From contig NZ_CP032685.1 of NCBI RefSeq assembly GCF_003627795.1, positions 434,001 to 498,000 on the forward strand: DNA of 64,000 nt. Reading direction: 5' to 3'. The notes under the pieces are model-generated. The model saw only the letters and a program-made list of their open reading frames with translations. It was not told the origin of the DNA and did not search any database. Below, in pieces: positions 41,848 to 49,862 of this stretch. Each line of letters begins with the position of its first letter. Positions within the stretch are counted from its first letter, which is position 1. The translations under genes were made by a program, and so were the position numbers. This stretch comes from Rhizobium sp. CCGE531. GTDB lineage: Bacteria > Pseudomonadota > Alphaproteobacteria > Rhizobiales > Rhizobiaceae.

Positions 41848-42753
41848 TTGGACCTTTCATCGATCGAGATATTCCTGGCCGTCGCCAGTGATCGCAGCGT
41901 GACGAAGGCTGCGAAAGCCGTCGGCCGCGTGCCGTCGAACGTGACGACACGCATCCAGCAGTTGGAGGACGACCTGGGCGTCTTGCTCTTCAGCCGCGAC
42001 GGCAAGAAGATGACGCTGACGAAAGAGGGCGAGACGTTTCAGATCTATGCCAATCGACTTGCCGCGCTGGCACTGGAAGCACGTCAGGCGGTCAGGCCCC
42101 TGCACCCATCGGGCACATTGCGCTTGGGAACGATGGAAAGCACGGCGGCAAGCCGGCTGCCCGCAGCGCTCAGCCAATTCAATCAAATGTGGCCGGATGT
42201 ATCGCTCCAACTGAGCCTTGGCGCCTCCCGCGACCTTGCCCACGATGTTCTGAACGACGTTTTGGACTGCGCACTGATCGCCATGCCGCCAAAAGCGATG
42301 CTGGACGAAGATGCGGGCTTTGAGGCTGAGCTCGGGCAACTCGAGGCCGAACCGGTGTTTGTCGAGGATTTGTTGCTCGTATTGCCGTCCGGGCATCCGT
42401 CGATCCGATCGGCCGCCGACCTGCGGGTCGGATCCATTGCCGCTTTGGAACCCGGATGCACCTATCGACGGATCGCTGAAGGCTGGGCGCGCGAGTCGAG
42501 CACTTTGCCAACGACCGAACTCGGCTCCTATCATGCCATCCTGGCAAGTGTGGCGACCGGCAACGCCGCCGGCGTCATGCCGAAGTCAGTCCTTGACCTC
42601 ATGCACTGGCCGATGACGTCGGCGACGCATCAACTCGCCATGGTCGACACGATCCTGATCTCCCGCAAAAGTGAACGCCCGAGCGCGTTCAGCGCGTTTC
42701 ATGAGGTCTTGGGCGCCACCAGGGGAAAGGCTCCGCGGCTGGTGCCGAACTAA
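41848..42753 (+). CDS. LysR family transcriptional regulator
   Basis: This 301-residue regulator has a winged helix (residues 1-60: LSSIEIFLAVASDRSVTKAAKAVGRVPSNVTTRIQQLEDDLGVLLF, core SVTKAAKAVGRVPSNVTTRI by position) and a two-lobed effector domain from about 90 (GTLRLGTMESTAASRLP). It resembles the PtrR/NhaR-like group by its Asp/Val-rich recognition helix. TTG 41848 appears to be the start: no ATG is available before the conserved helix. It is divergent from the cyclo-ligase gene and immediately upstream of the HPP-CBS gene, which is the more likely target. Confidence 0.88.
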   Translation: MDLSSIEIFLAVASDRSVTKAAKAVGRVPSNVTTRIQQLEDDLGVLLFSRDGKKMTLTKEGETFQIYANRLAALALEARQAVRPLHPSGTLRLGTMESTAASRLPAALSQFNQMWPDVSLQLSLGASRDLAHDVLNDVLDCALIAMPPKAMLDEDAGFEAELGQLEAEPVFVEDLLLVLPSGHPSIRSAADLRVGSIAALEPGCTYRRIAEGWARESSTLPTTELGSYHAILASVATGNAAGVMPKSVLDLMHWPMTSATHQLAMVDTILISRKSERPSAFSAFHEVLGATRGKAPRLVPN

Positions 42754-42806
42754 CCGACATCCCGCCGTTTATCCTCGAAATGCCTTTCTGAAAAACTGGT
42801 TTCATC

Positions 42807-43928
42807 ATGCAGCATCAAGACTCTCAAAAGACCGGATCCAGCCGGTTCCGCCTGTTTTCGCCGATCCTTGCCGGAGCAACCTTACGCGAGCGACTGATCG
42901 CGTGCCTTGGCGCCTTGATCGGCATTGGCCTGACAGGAGTCATCAGCGGCTATCTTTTCGGGCAGGGGCCGCATCTTCCGCTCATCGTCGCCCCGATGGG
43001 GGCATCCGCGGTGCTGCTTTTTGCGGTTCCGGCAAGCCCGCTTGCCCAGCCATGGTCGATCATCGGCGGCAACACCATCTCCGCCATGATGGGTATCATC
43101 GCGGCCTATTTCATCCACAATCCGATTATCGCAATCGGGGTCGGCGTCTCGCTTGCGATCGGGGCGATGTCGTTCACAAGATGCCTGCATCCGCCGGGTG
43201 GCGCCGCCGCCTTGACCGCCGTTCTCGGCGGCCCGGTCGTTGCGGGCTGGGGCTTCCTGTTTCCTTTCGTGCCGGTCGCCTTGAACTCCTGCATACTCGT
43301 CGGCCTCGGGCTGGTGTTTCACAAGCTCTCCAGGCGCAACTACCCACATGTCGTCGCAAAGCCGGCCGAGAACACCCATCAGACACGCGATCTGCCGCCG
43401 CCCTTGCGGGTGGGCTTTCGCGAGGAGGACGTCGATGCGGCCCTGGGCGTGCTTGACGAGACCTTCGATATCGATCGGGCCGACCTCAGCCGCCTGTTGC
43501 GGCAGGTGGAATTGCAGGCGGCAGTACGGTCGCATGGAGACATACGCTGCGCCGACATCATGTCGCGCGATGTCATCGCCATTGGCGAGGAGGCCGAGCC
43601 GGATCACGCACGGCATCTTCTGCTGAAGCACAATATCCGCACCTTGCCGGTAAAAGACCGGGAGGGCCGCCTGATCGGCACGGTCGGCCTGCGCGAACTT
43701 TCGGAAAGCCTGGACACCATCGTGAGTGCCGTATCGAAACCGGCCGTGGCCGATGCCGCCGATCCAGCCTTGTCGCTATTGCCCGTCCTGACGGACGGGC
43801 GCACGCATGCGGTCATCGTCGTCGATGCCGACTGGCGCGTCCTTGGCCTGATATCGCAGACGGATCTGTTGAGTGCCATGGCGCGGCTTCTACCGACGAG
43901 AGACGCGCCGGCTCAGGTGATCGCCTGA
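42807..43928 (+). CDS. HPP family membrane protein with tandem CBS domains
   Basis: This 373-residue protein has two parts. The N-terminal HPP domain (about 25-175) has four membrane segments and the conserved FGQGPHLPLIVAPMGASAVLLFAVPASPLAQPW stretch (core APMGASAVLLF), then TRCLHPPGGAAALTA, which contains the His-Pro-Pro motif that names the family. The C-terminal cytoplasmic region (about 245-370) has two CBS domains (CADIMSRDVIAIGEEAEPDHARHLLLKHNIRTLPV and a second near 310-365, described by position) that typically bind adenine nucleotides. Plastid HPP proteins move nitrite; bacterial substrates are unknown. The CBS pair suggests gating by energy status. It follows the LysR gene by 53 nt. 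Confidence 0.9.
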   Translation: MQHQDSQKTGSSRFRLFSPILAGATLRERLIACLGALIGIGLTGVISGYLFGQGPHLPLIVAPMGASAVLLFAVPASPLAQPWSIIGGNTISAMMGIIAAYFIHNPIIAIGVGVSLAIGAMSFTRCLHPPGGAAALTAVLGGPVVAGWGFLFPFVPVALNSCILVGLGLVFHKLSRRNYPHVVAKPAENTHQTRDLPPPLRVGFREEDVDAALGVLDETFDIDRADLSRLLRQVELQAAVRSHGDIRCADIMSRDVIAIGEEAEPDHARHLLLKHNIRTLPVKDREGRLIGTVGLRELSESLDTIVSAVSKPAVADAADPALSLLPVLTDGRTHAVIVVDADWRVLGLISQTDLLSAMARLLPTRDAPAQVIA

Positions 43929-43993
43929 CCGGGCAAGACGTTTTGGACAAGACGATTTTGAAGTGCATCTTGCCTCAGGGCGATAGTGGCAGG

Positions 43994-45151
43994 CTATTTC
44001 ATTTCCCCCAAGCTCTCGGCGAAATCCGATAGCAGGTCCTCTTCAGCCTCCAGGCCAACCGAGACCCTGAGTAATCCATCGCTGATGCCGGCGGCGCGGC
44101 GGGCTTCGGCACCGATGCCGACATGGGTCATGCTCGCCGGATGAGCCACGAGGCTTTCAACGCCGCCCAGGGATTCGGCAAGAGTGAAGATTTTCAGCGG
44201 CGCCACGAAGCGGCGCACCGCTTCAATTCCCCCATCAAGCTCGAAACTCAGCATGGCGCCGAAACCGGATTGTTGTCGTGCGGCAAGTTCATGACCTGGA
44301 TGGGTCGGCAGGCCGGGATAGTGGACGACGCCGACTTTCGGATGCCCGGAAAGAAACTGCGCAACGGCCATGGCCGTCGTCTGCTGCCGTTCGATGCGCG
44401 CAAACAGGCTTCGGATGCCGCGCAGGGTCAGATATGAATCGAATGGCGAACCGGTAACGCCGATCATGTTCGCCCATGCTTTCAGCTCCTCCACATCATT
44501 GGAGTTTGCCGCAACGACTGCGCCGCCGACGACATCGGAATGGCCGTTCAGATATTTCGTCGTCGAATGGATAACGAAGTCGGCGCCAAGGGCAATCGGC
44601 CGCTGAAGCGCGGGTGAAAGGAAGGTATTGTCGACCACGAGGCGGGCTTGCGCTGATTTCGCCTGTCGAGAAATCGCCTCGATGTCGACGATGCGCATAA
44701 GGGGATTGCTGGGTGTTTCGATGAAAACCAGGGCTGCGCCACGACTGAGTGTCGATGCCAGTGCCTGGTGGTTGCCTTGATCGATAAACTCGACGTCGAA
44801 GTGACCCTTGTCTCGCAATGCGGTCAAAAGTCGATAGGTTCCACCATAGCAGTCGTGCGGTGCAATCACCCGATCCCCGGGCTTCAGCAGGCTGAGAACA
44901 AGGTTGACCGCCGCCATTCCGGACGACGTTATCACGGCGCCGGCGCCACCCTCTAGTTTCGCAAGTGTATCGGCGAGAAGATCGCGCGTCGGATTGGACG
45001 TTCTGGAATATTCGTAGGCCTGTGTCTGTTCGAACTGTCGGAATGCGAAGTTGCTCGACAGATAGAGCGGCGGGGTGACAGCGCCGTAAGCGGTATCGTC
45101 GGCGATCCCGTTTGCGGCCGCGATCGTTCTGTAGTCCTTGTTGATCGACAC
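43994..45151 (-). CDS. metB: Cystathionine gamma-synthase (O-succinylhomoserine thiol-lyase type)
   Basis: This PLP enzyme of methionine synthesis joins an O-acylhomoserine and cysteine to give cystathionine. The 385-residue protein closely follows E. coli MetB: YSRTSNPTRDLLADTLAKLEGG near residue 45, APHDCYGGTYRLL near 99, VDNTFLSPALQRP near 173, the PLP Lys in HSTTKYLNGHSDVVGG near 195, and the C-terminal FTLAESLGGVESLVAHPASMTHV (core SLGGVESLV). The start is uncertain: GTG 45151 fits the family N-terminus; a GTG at 45226 would add 25 unconserved residues. No SAM riboswitch is recognisable upstream. Cystathionine gamma-lyase is a possible alternative, but similarity favours synthase. Confidence 0.9.
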   Translation of the reverse strand: MSINKDYRTIAAANGIADDTAYGAVTPPLYLSSNFAFRQFEQTQAYEYSRTSNPTRDLLADTLAKLEGGAGAVITSSGMAAVNLVLSLLKPGDRVIAPHDCYGGTYRLLTALRDKGHFDVEFIDQGNHQALASTLSRGAALVFIETPSNPLMRIVDIEAISRQAKSAQARLVVDNTFLSPALQRPIALGADFVIHSTTKYLNGHSDVVGGAVVAANSNDVEELKAWANMIGVTGSPFDSYLTLRGIRSLFARIERQQTTAMAVAQFLSGHPKVGVVHYPGLPTHPGHELAARQQSGFGAMLSFELDGGIEAVRRFVAPLKIFTLAESLGGVESLVAHPASMTHVGIGAEARRAAGISDGLLRVSVGLEAEEDLLSDFAESLGEMK

Positions 45152-45368
45152 GAGGAAATTGCCCTTCACGAGTTGGAGTTGGCGTTCGCCAGATGCGCAT
45201 CGCCATAAGGATTGATCGGCTCGCACGCTCGACGCTTGCGTGCGTAGCCCTCAGGCGCGGGTCATGCCGTTAATGCGACTATAATTTCCATTTAAAGAAT
45301 GACAATGATAAATCATTCTCTATTTTTTCGGAAACCATTCGTGGACCGAAAGCAGAAAGGGCAGGGCT

Positions 45369-45644
45369 ATGTTCGTCGAGCGTGCACAAAATGGAGATTT
45401 TGTCCTCGACTCCTCGGAAATCGCCGATCGGTTCGGGCTCTCGCTCAGTGAGTTTCGCCGTCACATGCAGCGTGGCTCAATTACCTCCTGCGTGGAGGTG
45501 GGCACGGCAGACCATGAAGGCACGAGGCGCCTGTCCTTGCGATTGGGCAATCGAGTATGGCGCGCCGTTCTGGATGATGAAAACAGGGTTCGACACGAGG
45601 AGATGACATTTCTTCGCGCCACCGCGCGGCCGTCCGCACCGTGA
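45369..45644 (+). CDS. DUF6522-like small protein
   Basis: This 91-residue cytosolic protein begins with a strand-helix pattern, NGDFVLDSSEIADRFGLSLSEFRRHMQRGSIT, and ends with RRLSLRLGNRVWRAVLDDENRVRHEEM. I recall this layout from the DUF6522 family of rhizobia, which has no assigned function. The early part could be a small HTH-like unit. ATG 45369 has a weak GCAGGG site. It stands between metB and the DUF488 gene. Confidence 0.65.
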   Translation: MFVERAQNGDFVLDSSEIADRFGLSLSEFRRHMQRGSITSCVEVGTADHEGTRRLSLRLGNRVWRAVLDDENRVRHEEMTFLRATARPSAP

Positions 45645-45720
45645 CGCGATCGTAGCGTTGCTCGAGAGCTTCCAGACGTTTCTTCGGATTATGTTGCCAC
45701 GGACGAATGCTGCCTGCGAC

Positions 45721-46068
45721 TTACTGCTTGGTGATGAAATCCCTGAGCACGATGGCATGATTGTGCTCGCTGTCTTTCGCGCCATAAAGAAGCGTCGCCG
45801 TCGATTGCCCGATCTGGTCTTTAAGCTCATCCACCGCTTCGGAGTTCTTTTTGAGCTCATCCCGGTAGCGACGGCGAAACTCGTCCCATTTGTTCGGATC
45901 ATGACCGAACCAGCGCCGCAAGTCGGTGCTTGGTGCGATCTCCTTCAGCCAAACGTCGATATGGGCGTCGTTCTTGGCTATGCCGCGCGGCCATAATCGA
46001 TCGACAAGGATACGCTTGCCGTCACGGCCGTCCGCAGGTTCATAAATTCGCTTGATGCGTACGGACAT
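45721..46068 (-). CDS. DUF488 family protein
   Basis: This 115-residue cytosolic protein has the DUF488 hallmarks: IKRIYEPADGRDGKRILVDRLWPRGI at residues 4-30, with the VDRLWPRG core, the segment LKEIAPSTDLRRWFGHDPNKWDEF near 41-64, and the C-terminal TLLYGAKDSEHNHAIVL near 92. The function of the family is not established. It is the type widespread in proteobacteria (YeaO-like). It begins with ATG 46068 and has no clear operon partner. Confidence 0.88.
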   Translation of the reverse strand: MSVRIKRIYEPADGRDGKRILVDRLWPRGIAKNDAHIDVWLKEIAPSTDLRRWFGHDPNKWDEFRRRYRDELKKNSEAVDELKDQIGQSTATLLYGAKDSEHNHAIVLRDFITKQ

Positions 46069-46117
46069 TTGGATCTCCGTCTTCAGCGGATGTCGTCACT
46101 AGACCGCCACACGCACC

Positions 46118-47104
46118 TTACGCCTGCGCGCGGCGTAGCTCCGTCGGTGATTGCCCAAATAGCCTTCGGAACAACCTGGCAAAGTGCGACGCGCTATCAA
46201 AACCCACTTCAAGTGCAATTTCAATGAGTGGCGCCTGTGTCTGAAGAACCAATTGCTTGGCGCGTTCCATGCGAATGCGCGTGTAGATGGCCCCGGGAGA
46301 CGTCTTCATTTCCTCCAGGAACAGGCGTTCGAGCTGTCGCCGGGACAGGCCGACGGATGCGGCAAGATCTTCCGTCGGCACGACGTCTTCGATGTGGCTT
46401 TCCATGGTGATGAGGACGGCTTTCAGACGCGGGTCCCGGCACTCGATGGCGAGCGGCTTGCGCGGTTGTATATCCAGCCCGGATCGCGCCCGCTCGATTT
46501 GCAGCACTTCCAGAGCGTTGCGTTCAGCGTCCTTGCTGATATGCCGTCTCACAAGAAAGGCGGCCATATCGGCTGCGCTGCTGCCGCCGGCGCACGATCC
46601 GCGGCTGCGATCGAGATTGAACAGGCGGTCGGAACGAACAGGGTTGTCGGGGAACTGCTCTCGATAGGCCTGATAGTGCAGCCAGCTGACGCAGGTCTGG
46701 TGTGTTTTCATCAGGCCCAGGCGAGCCAGAATGAAGGTGCCGGTGCAAACGCCGATCAGCGGGATTTTTTGAACCGCGGCCTTCTTCAGATAATCGGCGG
46801 TCTGATTGTCGATCGTGATGTCCGTGTTCAAAAGTCCACCGACGACGACGATGTAGTCGAATTCACGCGGCTCGATGAAGTCCGATGTCGGCGCGACCTG
46901 AACACCGCAGCTGGAGGTGATGAGATGCCGAGTGCTGCCCAGGAGCTGCCAATCGGCCAGGATCCGGCCGGACCTGTCGGCTTCGTCGCTCGCCAGTCTT
47001 AGCGTATCGATAAACAGCGCGAAGGCGGAAAGGGTAAACGATCGCGCGAGAATAAATCCGACCTTCAAGGGACCGTGCTTCAATTCATGCTTGCCGGATT
47101 TCAT
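46118..47104 (-). CDS. GlxA family AraC-type regulator with GATase1-like domain
   Basis: This 328-residue regulator has a DJ-1/PfpI (class I glutamine-amidotransferase-like) N-terminal domain (about 15-190) with YIVVVGGLLNT and the nucleophile-elbow-like GVCTGTFILARLGL, then an AraC winged double HTH (about 225-325) with EDLAASVGLSRRQLERLFLEEM and PLIEIALEVGFDSASHFARLFRRLFG. Related proteins (GbdR, CdhR, ArgR of pseudomonads) activate betaine, carnitine or arginine catabolism. It lies 26 nt downstream of the proline-racemase-family gene at the end of the amine-importer operon, so it probably controls it. ATG 47104 follows GGGGAA. Confidence 0.9.
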   Translation of the reverse strand: MKSGKHELKHGPLKVGFILARSFTLSAFALFIDTLRLASDEADRSGRILADWQLLGSTRHLITSSCGVQVAPTSDFIEPREFDYIVVVGGLLNTDITIDNQTADYLKKAAVQKIPLIGVCTGTFILARLGLMKTHQTCVSWLHYQAYREQFPDNPVRSDRLFNLDRSRGSCAGGSSAADMAAFLVRRHISKDAERNALEVLQIERARSGLDIQPRKPLAIECRDPRLKAVLITMESHIEDVVPTEDLAASVGLSRRQLERLFLEEMKTSPGAIYTRIRMERAKQLVLQTQAPLIEIALEVGFDSASHFARLFRRLFGQSPTELRRAQA

Positions 47105-47130
47105 CAAATTCCCCGCCTGACCAAGCCCTT

Positions 47131-48129
47131 TTACTTGATCTGGAAACCATACGCCAAGGGATCACGATCGTCGACGAAGATCGTGTTGTGACCGATGATG
47201 CGCGCCCATCCCTCGACACTCGGCTTGATACCCCTGAAGTGTCCGATGTCAGTCTCGGCCTCGACGCGTCCCTCGAATATGGTGCCGACTAGGCTTTCCT
47301 GGCGAAAGACATCGCCAATCCCAAGGCGCCCTTTGGTGTACAGCTGCGCCAGGCGCGCCGAAGTTCCGGTGCCGCCGGGCGAACGGTCTATCGCCTTGTC
47401 GCCATAAAACACCGCACCTCGACCATCGGCATTCGCGCTCGTCGATGCGTCGCACCACAAGACATGATGAACCCCACGGATGCGTTCGTTTTCCGGATGA
47501 ACAGGATTGCAGATCGGTTCGAGCGCATCCCGCAGTTTCCGGCTTGCCTCGACGATAGCATCGGCCGACATGCCCGCCAAACCGGCCCAATTCCGCTGCG
47601 GTTCGACGACGGCGTAATAATTGCCGCCATAGGAGACGTCGATCGTCAGCGCGCCGAGACCCGGCACCTCCACTTCGACATCCGCCGCATGCAGATAGCT
47701 TGCGACATTGAACATGCGCACGGCTTCGACATATTCGCCGGGCTTGTCGTATTCGACATCCACCCGGCCGGCGGGTGTCTCGATTGCGAGCCTGCCGGGA
47801 ACGCGCGGCCTGACGAGACCTTCCTCGATCGCGGCCGTCACCAGGCCGATCGTGCCGGCTCCGCACATGGGCAGGCATCCGCTGACTTCGATGAAGATAA
47901 CGGCAAAGTCGCAGTCGTCGCGATAGGCGGGGTAGATGATTGCGCCTGACATGATGTCATGCCCGCGCGGCTCGAACATCAAGGCTTGCCGGACCCAATC
48001 GTGATCGCGGACGAAAATTTCGCGCCGCTCGGCAATCGGAAGATGTGGAAGCAAGGGGCCGCCGCCGGCGACAAGCCGGACCGGGTTGCCGCAGGTGTGG
48101 GAGTCGATGCAAAAGAAGCTGTGACGCAT
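47131..48129 (-). CDS. Proline racemase superfamily protein (4-hydroxyproline 2-epimerase-like, altered active site)
   Basis: This cytosolic protein of 332 residues closely follows 4-hydroxyproline 2-epimerases of the Brucella/Rhizobium type (DSHTCGNPVRLVAGGGP at 9-25, EPRGHDIMSG, YGGNYYAVVEP, NTIFVDDRDPLAYGF at the end). Proton transfer in that family needs two Cys, in MCGHGTIG and SPCGTGTS. Here Cys89 is present but the motif reads MCGAGTIG, with Ala91 in place of His, and the second motif reads SPGGTGTS, with Gly252 in place of Cys (codon GGC at 47374-47376 on the plus strand). It is thus probably not a standard epimerase; dehydratase-like chemistry or loss of function are possible. ATG 48129 is chosen. 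It lies 16 nt after the permease gene of the linked importer. Confidence 0.85.
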   Translation of the reverse strand: MRHSFFCIDSHTCGNPVRLVAGGGPLLPHLPIAERREIFVRDHDWVRQALMFEPRGHDIMSGAIIYPAYRDDCDFAVIFIEVSGCLPMCGAGTIGLVTAAIEEGLVRPRVPGRLAIETPAGRVDVEYDKPGEYVEAVRMFNVASYLHAADVEVEVPGLGALTIDVSYGGNYYAVVEPQRNWAGLAGMSADAIVEASRKLRDALEPICNPVHPENERIRGVHHVLWCDASTSANADGRGAVFYGDKAIDRSPGGTGTSARLAQLYTKGRLGIGDVFRQESLVGTIFEGRVEAETDIGHFRGIKPSVEGWARIIGHNTIFVDDRDPLAYGFQIK

Positions 48130-48145
48130 TCTGTCGTCTTTCCGC

Positions 48146-49003
48146 TTAGGCGCTCTTGGCCGGTGAGCGCGCGTGGCCCTGCAGTACGCCTTTTGAAAGC
48201 CTGTCGAGCAGGATCGCGATGGCAACGATGGCAAGCCCTGCGCGCAGGCCAAGCCCCATTTCCATTCGGGTGAGGCCACGGGTGACTTCGGCGCCCAGGC
48301 CGCCGGCCCCGACAAGCCCGGCAAGGACGACCATGGCCAGCGACAGAAGAATGCACTGGTTGAGGCCGACGAGCAGGGTCGGCATTGCTGACGGTATCTC
48401 GATCTTGGTGAGGATCGCGCGCGGCGGTGCGCCGGTTGCCTGGCCGAGCTCGAGAAGATCCTTCGGCACCTGATTGAATGCCAGCGTCGTCAAACGCAGC
48501 ATCGGCGGCACGCCATAGACGATCGTGGCGATGATCGCCGGCACGCGGCCAAGACTGAAGATCATGACAGCCGGGATGAGATAAACCCATGGCGGCACCG
48601 TTTGCATGATGTCGAGCAGCGGCCTTATGGCGATCTCGAAGCCCTTGTGCCGGGACGCAAGGATGCCGAGGGGGAAGGCAACGAGGACCGAAATGGCGAC
48701 CGCCACCGTGACCAGGGCGAGGGTCTGCATGGATGCCGCCCAAAGGCCCGCCAGAAGGCAGAAGGTGAGAGCGACGGCCGTCACCGCTGCGGCTCTGATG
48801 TTGATGACGAAGCCGGCGAGAAGGATAGCCGCGACAATGAGCACATAGGCGGGCGGGTAGAGCAGGGCGGATTCCAGGGCGCCGAGCACTGCCTCGATCA
48901 GCCTGGTGACGGCTTCGAAGATCGGATGGAAGTTGGTGTTCAGCCAGTCGACCGCAGGGGCAAAATATAGACCGGGCGAGAATCGAAAGAGGTCGAGGTT
49001 CAT
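48146..49003 (-). CDS. ProW-type ABC importer permease (glycine betaine/proline family)
   Basis: This is one of two inner-membrane subunits of a quaternary-amine/proline-type importer (285 residues, six or seven hydrophobic segments). It has PLLDIMQTVPPWVYLIPAVMIFSLG near 130 and the EAA-like loop LELGQATGAPPRAILTKIEIPSAMPTLLVGLNQ near 180-210, typical of ProW/OpuAB. Its ATG overlaps the preceding permease stop by 4 nt. The substrate could be hydroxyproline, proline or a betaine of these, given the enzymes of the operon. Confidence 0.92.
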   Translation of the reverse strand: MNLDLFRFSPGLYFAPAVDWLNTNFHPIFEAVTRLIEAVLGALESALLYPPAYVLIVAAILLAGFVINIRAAAVTAVALTFCLLAGLWAASMQTLALVTVAVAISVLVAFPLGILASRHKGFEIAIRPLLDIMQTVPPWVYLIPAVMIFSLGRVPAIIATIVYGVPPMLRLTTLAFNQVPKDLLELGQATGAPPRAILTKIEIPSAMPTLLVGLNQCILLSLAMVVLAGLVGAGGLGAEVTRGLTRMEMGLGLRAGLAIVAIAILLDRLSKGVLQGHARSPAKSA

Positions 49004-49848
49004 ATTGCACCTACCTTGGCGCGGCGGGCCGCGCTCTGCGTCAATCTGTCGAGCACCATGGTCAGGATGACGATCGCGATCGCGGCGTTGATCGATGTCG
49101 CCATATCAAGCGTGCGCACCGCGCCGTAGATGGTCTGGCCGAGGCCGCCGGAACCGACGATGCCGGCGATCACCACCATGCCGAATGCCATCATCAGGCT
49201 CTGGTTAACGCCTGCCATGATGCTTGGAATTGCAAATGGCAGCCGAATTTTCGTAAACATCTGCCATGGCGTCAGACCATTTGCCTGCCCCAGTTCGATG
49301 AAGGCGGGCGGCGTCATGCGGATGCCGAGCGAGGTCAAGCGAATGGCAGGCGGTGCTGCGACGATGAAGGTCGCAACCAGCGCGGTTGCGGGGCCAAAGC
49401 CGAGAAGCGCAATGGCGGGAAGAAGGTAGATATAGGGAGGCAGTGTCTGGATGAGATCGAGGATCGGCTCCAGGAACCTGTCGAACCACTGCAGAAATCC
49501 AGCGACGATCCCCATTGGGATTCCGATCATCAGGGCAAAGATCGTGGCGGTGGTTACAAGTGCAAGGGTGCTCATGGTTTCGTTCCAAAGACCCATGACC
49601 GCACAGAAGACGAGAGCCAAGCCGGCGAGAACACCGGACCCGATATTGATCAGCCGCCAGCCGAGCAGCGCCAAGATGATTGCAATGACGTAGAAAGGTG
49701 GGAGTTGAAGGAGCCAGAGGACGCCATTGTAGGTTCCCTCCAGCACCATCCTTATCGGGTCGAACAGCCAATCGCCGTTATCGCTGATCCAGCCTAGCGC
49801 GTCGTCGGTCCAGGCATCGAATGTATCCGCAATGACCGAAATGTCCAT
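49000..49848 (-). CDS. ProW-type ABC importer permease (glycine betaine/proline family)
   Basis: This is the partner permease (282 residues) of the 48146-49003 subunit; the two are paralogues and probably form a heterodimer. Key parts are LDLIQTLPPYIYLLPAIALLGFG near 130 and the loop FIELGQANGLTPWQMFTKIRLPFAIPSIMAGVNQ near 180-213. It lies 14 nt after the ATPase gene. Two separate ProW-like subunits (as against one homodimeric subunit) are less common in this family but occur in rhizobia. Confidence 0.92.
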   Translation of the reverse strand: MDISVIADTFDAWTDDALGWISDNGDWLFDPIRMVLEGTYNGVLWLLQLPPFYVIAIILALLGWRLINIGSGVLAGLALVFCAVMGLWNETMSTLALVTTATIFALMIGIPMGIVAGFLQWFDRFLEPILDLIQTLPPYIYLLPAIALLGFGPATALVATFIVAAPPAIRLTSLGIRMTPPAFIELGQANGLTPWQMFTKIRLPFAIPSIMAGVNQSLMMAFGMVVIAGIVGSGGLGQTIYGAVRTLDMATSINAAIAIVILTMVLDRLTQSAARRAKVGAI

Positions 49849-49862
49849 TTGCGTGCATCCTC

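Noticed and set aside
45152..45368. Possible SAM riboswitch upstream of the cystathionine gamma-synthase gene
   Set aside because: SAM-II elements occur before methionine genes in alphaproteobacteria, so I looked for one, but no matching pseudoknot pattern was visible.
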